A DNA stretch of 33,204 nt from assembly GCA_022865725.1 (NCBI GenBank), contig JALHTP010000024.1:1-33204 (forward strand), in the 5' to 3' direction. The notes beneath the pieces were generated by a model. That model was not told where the DNA came from. It ran no database searches and saw only the letters and a program-made list of their open reading frames with translations. Position numbers and translations under genes: made by a program. Positions 20,378 to 26,385 of the stretch are shown piece by piece; the stretch's first letter is position 1, and every line of letters starts with the position of its first letter. The stretch is from Methyloceanibacter sp. (lineage in GTDB: Bacteria; Pseudomonadota; Alphaproteobacteria; Rhizobiales; Methyloligellaceae).

Positions 20378-21898
20378 GTGATCATCGAGTCCCGAGACGT
20401 CCGCGCGTTTCGCGCAGGCATGATCGCCGCTTGCACCTTCGCTCTGCTCCTTGCCGCTACGCCCGCCGACGCCGCGAAGCGGATCGCGCTCGTCATCGGC
20501 AACAACGCCTATGAGAATGTGCCGCAGCTGCAAAAGGCGGTGAACGACGCCGACGCCATTTCCAAGGAGCTCGCCAAGCTCGGCTTCGAGGTGGTCACCG
20601 CGCAAGATGTCGGCCGCCGCGCCATGAGCCGCGCGCTGGTCGAGCTCGAAGGCAAGGTCGGCGCGGGCGATACGGCGCTGGTCTATTTCGCCGGGCACGG
20701 CTTCGCCGTCGACGGCACCAACTATCTTCTGCCGGTCGACGTGCCGGCCGCCAACCCCGGCGAAGAGGGCCTCGTCAAGGATGCGTCGTTTGCGGCAAGC
20801 GGCCTGTCGGACCGCTTGCAGGAAAAAGGGGCGGGAACGGTAATCCTGATCCTCGATGCCTGCCGCGACAATCCCTTCGCGCTCAAAGGCAAACGCTCCA
20901 TCGGCCAGACGCGCGGGCTCGCCCGCATGGACCCGGCGGAAGGCATGTTCGTGCTGTTCTCGGCGGGACAAGGCCAATCGGCTCTCGACCGCTTAAGCGA
21001 CACCGACACCAATCCGAACTCCGTGTTCACGCGCACGTTGCTCGCCGAGATGGAGGTCCCCGGCCTGTCCATGGTGCAGATCGCCAAGAAGACGCAGGCC
21101 AAAGTGCGCGAGCTCGCCGCCAAGGTCGATCATGTGCAGGTGCCGGCCTATTACGACCAGATCGTCGGCGACCTCTACCTCTCGCCCGAAGGCGCCGCAG
21201 AAGCAGGGACCGGCAATGTGGCGAAGCTTCAGGAAGGAGGCGGGATGAGCGTGCTGCCGAAGCAGGAGCAGAAGGTCGCGGCGTTGCCTTCAGCGCCGGC
21301 GCCGCTCGCCAGCTTCACCCGCTCGAACAGCGGCTGGATGGTGAACGTCTCGCTGCCCGAGGCCGCGACCCAATTCGGCTACCGCGTCGGCGAGAAGGGC
21401 GAGTTCACCGATCCCGGCTTCATCGACTCGCTCAACCAGCGCACCGGCGCGCGCATGCCGAAGACCTATTTCGAGATGCCGCTCGACCAGGGCAAGACCA
21501 CGATCTACGTCACTTGGCGCGACAAACGCGGCGAGCAGGCCGAAGTGTTCCCAATCAATTTCGACCCGACCGGAGCGCTGGCCGGGGAGGAGAAGGCGAC
21601 GCTCGAGCAGTTCTGGACGAGCTGGATCGCGTTCCGTGAGTTCCAGGGGATGAAGGTCTATTTCTCCCAGCTCATCACCTATCGCTGCGCGATTCATGAG
21701 GTACGCTACGGCTACAATGACGGTCCGACCGACAAAATCTTCGCCCTGCCGCCTTGCGATCCCGCCGACCCGCATAGCGTGCCTTACGAGGCCAAGATCT
21801 ACATGAACGTGCCGCCGAAGACCGCCTCGATGTCGGTGCACCTCACTTATGTCGACGGCACGAACTCGGCGACGCGCAGCTTCAACGCGCCGAAATAA
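20378..21898 (+). CDS. Secreted caspase-like (peptidase C14) protein
   Basis: The start is set at GTG 20378, 7 bases after AGGAGGG (20364-20370), giving 506 residues; the longer frame from 20312 runs through a palindromic repeat. A signal peptide (MIAACTFALLLAATPADAA, about 15-33) precedes a caspase fold opening with KRIALVIGNNAYENVPQLQ. The catalytic His is H107 in FAGHGF and the Cys C162 in LDACRDNPF. Bacterial members usually cut after Arg or Lys (orthocaspases) or have unknown targets. The C-terminal 200 residues form a separate, probably beta-rich domain that I do not recognise. It is the last gene before the small-gene island. Confidence 0.85.
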   Translation: MIIESRDVRAFRAGMIAACTFALLLAATPADAAKRIALVIGNNAYENVPQLQKAVNDADAISKELAKLGFEVVTAQDVGRRAMSRALVELEGKVGAGDTALVYFAGHGFAVDGTNYLLPVDVPAANPGEEGLVKDASFAASGLSDRLQEKGAGTVILILDACRDNPFALKGKRSIGQTRGLARMDPAEGMFVLFSAGQGQSALDRLSDTDTNPNSVFTRTLLAEMEVPGLSMVQIAKKTQAKVRELAAKVDHVQVPAYYDQIVGDLYLSPEGAAEAGTGNVAKLQEGGGMSVLPKQEQKVAALPSAPAPLASFTRSNSGWMVNVSLPEAATQFGYRVGEKGEFTDPGFIDSLNQRTGARMPKTYFEMPLDQGKTTIYVTWRDKRGEQAEVFPINFDPTGALAGEEKATLEQFWTSWIAFREFQGMKVYFSQLITYRCAIHEVRYGYNDGPTDKIFALPPCDPADPHSVPYEAKIYMNVPPKTASMSVHLTYVDGTNSATRSFNAPK

Positions 21899-21956
21899 GC
21901 ACCCCTGTTCCCTTTTCGCCCCAGAGACCCTATATCGGTCTTTCCCAGCAACAATC

Positions 21957-22038
21957 GAAAGGAGGTGATCCAGTGTCTCAAGGTTATGGGCCTACGATCC
22001 GGCTAGAGGATGGATCACCAACAGGTTCAATGGCTTAA
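21957..22038 (+). CDS. 21-codon mini-ORF with an extended Shine-Dalgarno
   Basis: GAAAGGAGGTGATCCAG (21957-21973) is complementary to the 3' end of 16S rRNA over its whole length. The core GGAGG lies 7 bases before a GTG (21973) that opens a 21-codon frame ending at TAA 22036-22038. Its GGTGATCC (21964-21971) also pairs perfectly with GGATCACC (22012-22019) inside the ORF, so the leader can hide its own ribosome site. The listed range includes the Shine-Dalgarno; coding is 21973-22038. The peptide has no recognised function, and coding is not proven. Confidence 0.35.
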
Positions 22039-22103
22039 CGCCTTGAAACCTTAGCCATCCCCCTCCGAAGGTAACCAGTAGGTAACACCAACAGGAGGAG
22101 CCA

Positions 22104-22190
22104 ATGGCCAAAACCCTTACGGTGGCTCGCTTCACGGCGGCCACCGTTTTTCTTTGGCGCGCGCCCTCCGCAACCTATGGAGGGAAGAAT
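22104..22190 (+). other. Possible leader ORF overlapping a terminator hairpin
   Basis: An ATG at 22104 follows GGAGGAG closely and opens a frame beginning MAKTLTVARFTAATVFLWR. The frame then runs out of frame through the next gene, where its composition looks like a shadow. The terminator-like hairpin 22119-22155 sits within its first 17 codons. It could be a leader peptide whose translation opens the hairpin, or the front of a decayed gene. Confidence 0.35.
22119..22155 (+). terminator. Terminator-like hairpin before the small secreted gene
   Basis: ACGGTGGC (22119-22126) and GCCACCGT (22140-22147) form a perfect 8-bp stem followed by TTTTTCTTT. It lies between a strong ribosome site (GGAGGAG, 22094-22100) and the gene at 22189, the layout of an attenuator. 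Confidence 0.6.
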
Positions 22191-22485
22191 GACACATGCG
22201 TTTTCCCGCCGTCCCGTCACGACTGGCCTTGCTGCGGCCGTGGCAGCTATTCCTGCTACAGCGATAGCGACAGCCGCGCCTCGGATTTCACCAGAGGAGC
22301 GCGTGCGCCGGGCATTGGAGGAGGCGAGGCTAGCCTTCGAAGCATACTACCCCGGCGCCACATTCCATCAGGCGACGTGGAATGAGGCGCGGCCGGACAA
22401 GCTTGCAAGCGACAATTCCGTCGCCTGCCTCTTGGTTATCGCCTCGAGCTACTCAGAAGAAGTGGCCCGCGGCAAGAAGCTATGA
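22189..22485 (+). CDS. Small exported protein of unknown function
   Basis: The 98-residue protein starts at ATG 22189 just after GGAGGGA (22179-22185). The N-terminus has SRRPVTTGLAAAVAAIPATAIA, a twin-arginine-like pair before a hydrophobic stretch, consistent with a signal peptide for Tat or Sec. The mature part is helical and charged (ISPEERVRRALEEARLAFEAY), with a single Cys near 80. I do not recognise the family. Its stop overlaps the start of the next 30-residue ORF by ATGA, so the two are probably translated together. It belongs to an island of small genes whose codon use is less GC-biased than its surroundings. Confidence 0.65.
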   Translation: MTHAFSRRPVTTGLAAAVAAIPATAIATAAPRISPEERVRRALEEARLAFEAYYPGATFHQATWNEARPDKLASDNSVACLLVIASSYSEEVARGKKL

Positions 22486-22574
22486 CCTCCCTCTGGCCCC
22501 GCGTCCGCATTTGGTACGCGACCAAGCTGGTCGATTTTGCTGAGTGGCTTGAGGGCCGGAAGCGGCGGCGATGA
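22482..22574 (+). CDS. 30-residue basic peptide, coupled to the preceding gene
   Basis: The ORF starts at ATG 22482 overlapping the previous stop and ends at TGA 22572-22574. It encodes an aromatic and basic peptide (MTSLWPRVRIWYATKL, then DFAEWLEGRKRRR) that would form an amphipathic helix with a poly-Arg tail, perhaps membrane-associated. The 4-bp overlap is the main evidence that it is translated. No known family is recognised. Confidence 0.5.
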   Translation: MTSLWPRVRIWYATKLVDFAEWLEGRKRRR

Positions 22575-22655
22575 GCCTGCGGGTTAGCGCCCTCGCCCAG
22601 CTTCGTGTATAAAGGTCTCGGCGTCTGGTTTTCCCGGCGCCCCCGCATGCGATAC

Positions 22656-22793
22656 CTAGAACCCCAGTCGCTTCGGCTGGGGTTCTTTATTGGAGGGCAA
22701 TTGATCCTTCCCCACGATAGCAGCGACGAGGAGAGCGACCACCACATTTGCGGCGATCACAGCCAAAAGCACTGTGGAATACAAAAGCAGCAT
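22656..22793 (-). CDS. 45-residue single-pass membrane peptide
   Basis: The minus-strand ATG at 22793 follows AGGGAG and opens a 45-residue frame: one hydrophobic segment (LLLYSTVLLAVIAANVVVAL and on to about residue 27), then a polar tail GKDQLPSNKEPQPKRLGF. The last codons lie in the hairpin 22658-22686. Ribosome-site spacing is short, so the true start may be a few codons in. Function unknown; the membrane segment is clear if it is translated. Confidence 0.45.
   Translation of the reverse strand: MLLLYSTVLLAVIAANVVVALLVAAIVGKDQLPSNKEPQPKRLGF
22658..22691 (+). terminator. Rho-independent terminator, plus strand
   Basis: AGAACCCCAG (22658-22667) and CTGGGGTTCT (22677-22686) form a perfect 10-bp stem with loop TCGCTTCGG, followed by a T-rich tail (TTCTTTATT). 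It would end the 22189-22574 transcript, and on the other strand could slow the minus-strand ORF transcript. Confidence 0.75.
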
Positions 22794-22864
22794 TGCTCCC
22801 TGAGCAGCATGCTCCCTCGCATTCCACAACTAGCTTTGCGTGAGCTTGGTTCCAGGGGAGCAAG

Positions 22865-22902
22865 GAGGCGTCGGCTTCGGCCGGCGCCCTTTTTGTTGTA
22901 GG
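22865..22902 (+). repeat. UUCG hairpin repeat, copy 1 (terminator-like)
   Basis: A 9-bp stem (22867-22875 with 22880-22888, one G-U) closed by a C(UUCG)G tetraloop and followed by TTTTT. The 26 bases 22865-22890 recur exactly at 24346-24371, and the 28 bases 22875-22902 recur exactly at 24591-24618. It looks like a transcription terminator copied within the island. Confidence 0.7.
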
Positions 22903-23049
22903 GTCAAACGTTGGTTCCCATCCTCCCGCCAAAATAAGGCGCTCGACAATCGAACTGAAAGGTCCACACTCGACCATCACCGGCCCGCGTCCCCCAGGCG
23001 CCGGTGGCTGAGAGCCTAAGACTCCCGCCTGCAAAGCATGGAGGGAGCT

Positions 23050-23289
23050 ATGGGCTCTCGAAACCCCCCACCCAATTTGTATGACCCGGCGCTGCTAGCC
23101 GCGGTAGAGCAGGCATTCGACGCCACTTGGACGGTGCTAGAGGCTCGCGAGCCGTTTCGCGATTTCGATAAGGACAATGAATTGAAGACTGAGCTGAGTC
23201 ACAAGCTCAACGCTCTTGCTGCCGACGGTGTGACTGATGCCATTGAGCTTCGAGAGTGGGCCCTTGAGGGCTTATCAGGCCATCGGTGA
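23050..23289 (+). CDS. Small acidic soluble protein of unknown function
   Basis: The start is set at ATG 23050, directly after GGAGGGAG (23040-23047), which lies inside the longer frame from 23038. The 79-residue product is helical and acidic: LYDPALLAAVEQAFDATW, a charged FRDFDKDNELKTELSHKL, and AADGVTDAIELREWALEG at the end. Small proteins with this layout are common as unnamed genes in Rhizobiales; that is a recollection of the type, not a search result. Monocistronic as far as can be seen. Confidence 0.7.
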   Translation: MGSRNPPPNLYDPALLAAVEQAFDATWTVLEAREPFRDFDKDNELKTELSHKLNALAADGVTDAIELREWALEGLSGHR

Positions 23290-23314
23290 TCTCGCCGAGC
23301 GGATTGTGATGCGC

Positions 23315-23473
23315 TTAGCCTTTGGGCCGCGCCGCGCGGGGGTTGTTTCTCTGCTCGCGCGCCATGTTCAAAAGCTGGTCAGAGCGTTTGCCTTTGGTGT
23401 CGATTCCAAGACGCTTTAGCTCAGTCTCAGCATCAGCAACAAGCTGAGCCATTTTCGGCGGGGCTTTGTCCAT
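23315..23473 (-). CDS. Small basic helical protein of unknown function
   Basis: The minus-strand frame gives 52 residues from ATG 23473 or 66 from GTG 23515; neither start has a strong ribosome site. The protein has VADAETELKRLGIDTKGKRSDQ followed by LLNMAREQRNNPRAARPKG, with regular charge spacing and no hydrophobic segment. It lies 44 to 86 bp after the 40-residue gene on the same strand and may be in one transcript with it. Not assigned to a family. Confidence 0.55.
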   Translation of the reverse strand: MDKAPPKMAQLVADAETELKRLGIDTKGKRSDQLLNMAREQRNNPRAARPKG

Positions 23474-23558
23474 GCTGTCAGTATGGGCCTTGAGGCGTCC
23501 TGTTTCTAGGGCCACGAAAGCCCTGCCACATCGCAGCCCAACCTTCCTTTAGCCCGCT

Positions 23559-23681
23559 TCACTTAATCAGGCACTCAACCCATTCCGCGCCGAGCATATC
23601 GGTCATAGAACACTGACGCCGCACGCTTTGGGCAGCGAACGCGACGATAAGCACTATTAGAAATCCAGCGAGAAGGCGCAT
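23559..23681 (-). CDS. 40-residue membrane-anchored or secreted peptide
   Basis: ATG 23681 on the minus strand is preceded by AAGGAG at good spacing (GGGGAAGGAGCGAAGCA). It encodes RLLAGFLIVLIVAFAAQS, a signal peptide or membrane anchor, then a short tail with two Cys residues (RRQCSMTDML and VECLIK) that could form a disulfide outside the cytoplasm. The ribosome site and the clean hydrophobic core argue that it is real. No family recognised. Confidence 0.55.
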   Translation of the reverse strand: MRLLAGFLIVLIVAFAAQSVRRQCSMTDMLGAEWVECLIK

Positions 23682-23791
23682 TGCTTCGCTCCTTCCCCGT
23701 CATGCCGTCCCGGACTTTAGTCTCCGTTGGTCGAAAGCTGAAACTCGAATCAAATTCACCTTCAATGAAGTGTTAATTGGAATGCCTACCG

Positions 23792-24019
23792 ATGGCTCGC
23801 CGCTTTAAACCGCCTTGGACCACCGAACGAATTTCTGGCGGGTATGTCGTGAAGGACGGGACCGGACAGGCGCTCGCCTATGTCTACGCCCGCGAGAAGC
23901 GCGCCGATGCAGACATTGCGAAGGTGCTCACGATGGACGAGGCGCGACGGGTGGCGAGCAGCATCGCCAAGCTGCCGGCGCTGTTAGGCGCGGCGGATCA
24001 ATCAGCCCCTATTTCTTGA
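23792..24019 (+). CDS. Small protein with MARRFKPPWT start, unknown function
   Basis: A 75-residue protein from ATG 23792: RRFKPPWTTERISGGYVVKD, then GQALAYVYAREKRADADIA and a C-terminal helix TMDEARRVASSIAKLPALL. The aromatic, beta-rich front and helical end look like a compact domain; unnamed proteins of this type are familiar in Rhizobiales. An in-frame TTG at 23777 is less likely. The helical end reappears as a fragment at 25036-25092, so this family was duplicated in the island. Confidence 0.7.
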   Translation: MARRFKPPWTTERISGGYVVKDGTGQALAYVYAREKRADADIAKVLTMDEARRVASSIAKLPALLGAADQSAPIS

Positions 24020-24071
24020 CCTGCACTGATACGCAGAAGGCGCCGCGCGGGGAGGCTGGGCGCTCGCGGGA

Positions 24072-24248
24072 CTAAACGTCCCGAAACACGTTACCGGCAG
24101 CAAGCACTGCATAAGCCACCAACAAAATAGTGAAGCCGGTGCGGCTAAACGGAACTTCGATATGTGCGTAGTGAACGACGACCGCGAACAACGCGAGGAC
24201 GGCTGACGCAATGAAAGTAATCACCTTGGGTGCTGATAGATCAAGCAT
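24072..24248 (-). CDS. 58-residue two-pass membrane protein
   Basis: ATG 24248 on the minus strand follows GGGGGAG at about 2-4 bases. The product has two hydrophobic helices (PKVITFIASAVLALFAVVVHY and FTILLVAYAVLAAGNV) joined by a short loop HIEVPFSRTG, and ends in FRDV. It is a hairpin-like membrane protein with no known motif. Small proteins starting MLDLS/T-P-K with this topology are common as unnamed genes in Rhizobiales (recollection). It stands alone on this strand. Confidence 0.7.
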   Translation of the reverse strand: MLDLSAPKVITFIASAVLALFAVVVHYAHIEVPFSRTGFTILLVAYAVLAAGNVFRDV

Positions 24249-24345
24249 CGCTCCCCCTTTTCAGCCCGGCCAGTGGGCTTGAAAGGTCAGTTTAGCTTCG
24301 CCCGCACGATAAAGCGATAGTCCATCGGTCGCATGCTTCGGTGAT

Positions 24346-24376
24346 GAGGCGTCGGCTTCGGCCGGCGCCCTATTTA
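24346..24376 (+). repeat. UUCG hairpin repeat, copy 2
   Basis: A 9-bp stem 24348-24356 with 24361-24369 and a UUCG loop, identical to copy 1 over 26 bases, with a shorter tail TATTTA. It touches the stop codon of the minus-strand zinc-ribbon gene, so it sits at the junction of converging transcripts. Confidence 0.65.
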
Positions 24377-24546
24377 TGTCCGCCATGTCGCAACTGATGA
24401 AGTGCGTGGAGATCTGCCTCCGAAAGCCACACCCACCGCTCGCTGCCGGCTGGCGCCCAAAGATTGCAGGTCAAGCACCCGACAAGGCGTTGGCCGCGAT
24501 TGTCTATCTCGACAAGCTCTTGCTCACAGTTATGACAGCGACCCAT
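24370..24546 (-). CDS. Small zinc-ribbon protein
   Basis: A 58-residue protein from ATG 24546, which is 7 bases after GAGGG on the minus strand. It has two CxxC pairs, C4/C7 (GRCHNCEQELVEID) and C24/C27 (VGCLTCNLW), the geometry of a rubredoxin-like zinc ribbon, and a helical tail LSEADLHALHQLRHGGHK. It probably binds zinc and a nucleic acid or protein partner, which is inferred from the fold only. The frame is open far upstream to 24960, but that extension is a shadow. Confidence 0.75.
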   Translation of the reverse strand: MGRCHNCEQELVEIDNRGQRLVGCLTCNLWAPAGSERWVWLSEADLHALHQLRHGGHK

Positions 24547-24581
24547 GACGCTACCCTCGCAGGGGGATGTGACCGAATGAG

Positions 24582-24618
24582 GGGAGCTCGCTTCGGCCGG
24601 CGCCCTTTTTGTTGTAGG
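24582..24618 (+). repeat. UUCG hairpin repeat, copy 3 (terminator-like)
   Basis: Imperfect stem around C(UUCG)G with TTTTT tail. The 28 bases 24591-24618 equal 22875-22902 in copy 1, while the 5' arm has diverged and has two mismatches. It lies upstream of the minus-strand zinc-ribbon gene and before the small secreted peptide gene. Confidence 0.65.
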
Positions 24619-24748
24619 CGGGTGCGGGGCAATGAGAGGTCCGCTGCGAGGACGGAGCACCCGCTTACACTGCCCCGGTGGCTGCGTGAGCTGTGATACT
24701 ATTCCCCGAAGAGGCGCAAAAACGGTGGGGTGGACAGGGGAGATAAAT

Positions 24749-24874
24749 ATGCGCAATTGCCGAATTCTACTTGTGCTAATCGGAGCTATCGTCGTGCTCC
24801 TGCTAGCTGAACAATCTGCTTCTGCAGATTGCAGTGGATTAAGACGGGGGCCCCTTTCAAGATGCTTGGCGTAA
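24749..24874 (+). CDS. 41-residue secreted peptide, possibly cut by a stop codon
   Basis: ATG 24749 follows GGGGAG at 6 bases. The product is a signal peptide (RILLVLIGAIVVLLLAEQ, cleavage probably after SASA) and a 15-residue mature part, DCSGLRRGPLSRCLA, whose two Cys residues could form a ring. After TAA (24872-24874) the same frame stays open for 80 codons to 25115, starting QRKLAEQHRLEGIAKAASH, which looks protein-like. Thus it may be a complete short peptide or the front of a longer gene broken by a nonsense change. Confidence 0.55.
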   Translation: MRNCRILLVLIGAIVVLLLAEQSASADCSGLRRGPLSRCLA

Positions 24875-25035
24875 CAAAGAAAGCTAGCAGAACAGCACAG
24901 GCTAGAAGGAATAGCTAAAGCTGCTTCACACCAAAGAGCCGGGGGTGACAACGCAGACATGCCAATTGATCAAGGGGGAGTTAGTCTGCGGCGCGCCTCA
25001 TCCTCAGTGAGCACGGGCACCCTTTGTCCTCCGGA

Positions 25036-25092
25036 CAGATCGCCAGCAACATCGCCAAGCTGCCGACGTTGCTTAAGCCCAAAGCGGATTGA
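25036..25092 (+). pseudogene. C-terminal remnant of the 23792-type small protein
   Basis: In this frame QIASNIAKLPTLLKPKAD and a stop matches the end of the 23792 gene (RVASSIAKLPALLGAAD) closely, but upstream sequence shows no similarity. It is a truncated or rearranged copy. Confidence 0.6.
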
Positions 25093-25231
25093 CGGGCGCT
25101 TCAGTCAGAAACGGTAGCCGAATAGTCCAGAGCCACAAGCCGCCCGCTAAGACAGCCCCAATCCGATTTTTTGAACTCAAAGGGGCACCCGTCGGGGCGC
25201 AGCAGCAAAACGCACTTTCACAAAGTCATAA

Positions 25232-25374
25232 ACCGCGGTCGCCGGTCGTCGGAGCCTGGACACTCGCCTCTGGTGAGGCCTAGGCTCCGCGCAAGCGACG
25301 CAAGATCACTTGCGGTCCTTGGTGGACCGCGGTCGACAGGGAAGGGCTGCCCTCACGGGCGGCCCTTCTTTTTT
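25232..25374 (+). ncRNA. Candidate structured RNA with terminator
   Basis: No good ORF lies here, yet the plus strand folds into a series of hairpins: GTCGC/GCGAC (25238-25242, 25295-25299) enclosing CGGAGCC/GGCTCCG (25250-25256, 25283-25289) and GCCTC/GAGGC (25266-25270, 25275-25279); CGCAAG/CTTGCG (25299-25314); GCGGTCC/GGACCGC (25312-25330); then a strong terminator. ACCGCGGTCG occurs at both ends (25232, 25326). No known RNA family is recognised. The 5' end and promoter are undetermined. Confidence 0.4.
25344..25374 (+). terminator. Strong Rho-independent terminator
   Basis: GGGCTGCCC (25344-25352) and GGGCGGCCC (25357-25365) form a 9-bp stem with one G-U and loop TCAC, followed by TTCTTTTTT. 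No recognised gene ends shortly upstream, so it most likely ends the candidate RNA at 25232. Confidence 0.8.
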
Positions 25375-25453
25375 GCGGAGTTCGAGGCCTAAGGACCTCC
25401 CCCGCCGGCTTCATTGAAAGATTGTTCAGACCCTTGGCCGCATTTTAGGGGCC

Positions 25454-26233
25454 ATGGGGGTGAGGGTTGCGTATCTCGTAGCAGGCATTGCCATCGCTGC
25501 ATGCCTGGGGACGCTGGTGGGGTGTGGGGGCGGAGGGACCTTCAACTCCGGCCGGCGCGCGCCCTGGCGCGGCCAGGCCGAGCAAGCCTGCCTCGCAGGC
25601 GGCGCGGTGCAGGCTTCGGCCTACGTCCGCCCCATGGCAGCGATCGACGGGCCCGGTGTTTGCGGGCTGGAGCGGCCGCTTCAAGTCTCGGGTCTGCTCG
25701 GAGGGCGGGTCGGGATCTCTCCTGCGGCGACGATCGACTGCCCGCTGACCGCGGCGCTCGATCGCTGGGTCGCGGCGTCGGTGCAGCCGGCGGCGCGCCG
25801 GTATTTCGGCAGTCGCGTGGTCGAAATCCGGCAGATCGCCTCTTATGGCTGCCGCGGCCGCAACGGCAACAGTTTCGGCAACATCTCGGAGCACGCCTTC
25901 GGCAACGCGCTCGATATGGCCGCATTCCGCCTGGCGAACGGCGAAGACATTGTCGTGGCAAAAGCCTGGTGGCGGGGCACGCAGCGCGAGCGGGCATTCT
26001 TGCAGGAATTGTTCGCGGGCGCTTGCGCGGAATTCTACACCGTGCTCGGACCGGGTAGCGACCGCTACCACTACAACCACATCCATGTGGACCTCCTGGT
26101 CTCCAATGCCAGGAACGGGCGTCACTACTGCCAGCCAGCCCCAGGGCGCGTACCGGTGGCGGAGGCGCCGAGCGATCCGAAAGCCACGGCCTCCGTCAGC
26201 CTGATCCCGTTCGTCGGTCCGGGCACGGACTGA
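25454..26233 (+). CDS. Extensin-like family lipoprotein
   Basis: The 259-residue protein has a hydrophobic N-terminus ending in a lipobox-like LVGC (Cys at 24), so it is probably a lipoprotein. The rest is the extensin-like C-terminal domain of alphaproteobacteria: ERPLQVSGLLGGRVGISPAA, CPLTAALDRWV, SYGCRGRNG, SEHAFGNALDMAAF, and the late HYNHIHVDLL with metal-type His residues. The SEHAFGNALD and HxHxD pattern resembles D-Ala-D-Ala/LAS-type metallopeptidases, which would suit cell-wall work, but activity is not established. It begins just after the small-gene island. Confidence 0.88.
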   Translation: MGVRVAYLVAGIAIAACLGTLVGCGGGGTFNSGRRAPWRGQAEQACLAGGAVQASAYVRPMAAIDGPGVCGLERPLQVSGLLGGRVGISPAATIDCPLTAALDRWVAASVQPAARRYFGSRVVEIRQIASYGCRGRNGNSFGNISEHAFGNALDMAAFRLANGEDIVVAKAWWRGTQRERAFLQELFAGACAEFYTVLGPGSDRYHYNHIHVDLLVSNARNGRHYCQPAPGRVPVAEAPSDPKATASVSLIPFVGPGTD

Positions 26234-26385
26234 CCGAAAAGCTGCACACTGTGGCAGGATCGCAACGTTCAAGCCGCGTAAGACCAAGTATGATTGTCGA
26301 GTCGGGGGGACCGCACCAAGCGAGCGCGAACAAGGCGTGACCGCGGCCATGAGCTTTTGGGCTCAGGCAGATTGGAGGGGCGACG

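Noticed and set aside
22605-22901. 98-codon plus-strand frame in the island
   Set aside because: It reads through a strong terminator and a UUCG hairpin, and its composition looks random; it has no good ribosome site.
22687-23034. 115-codon minus-strand frame
   Set aside because: It runs through the UUCG hairpin and overlaps the better supported 45-residue membrane peptide in another frame.
25089-25283. 64-codon plus-strand frame before the candidate RNA
   Set aside because: No ribosome site, low-complexity composition, and it runs into the hairpin region.
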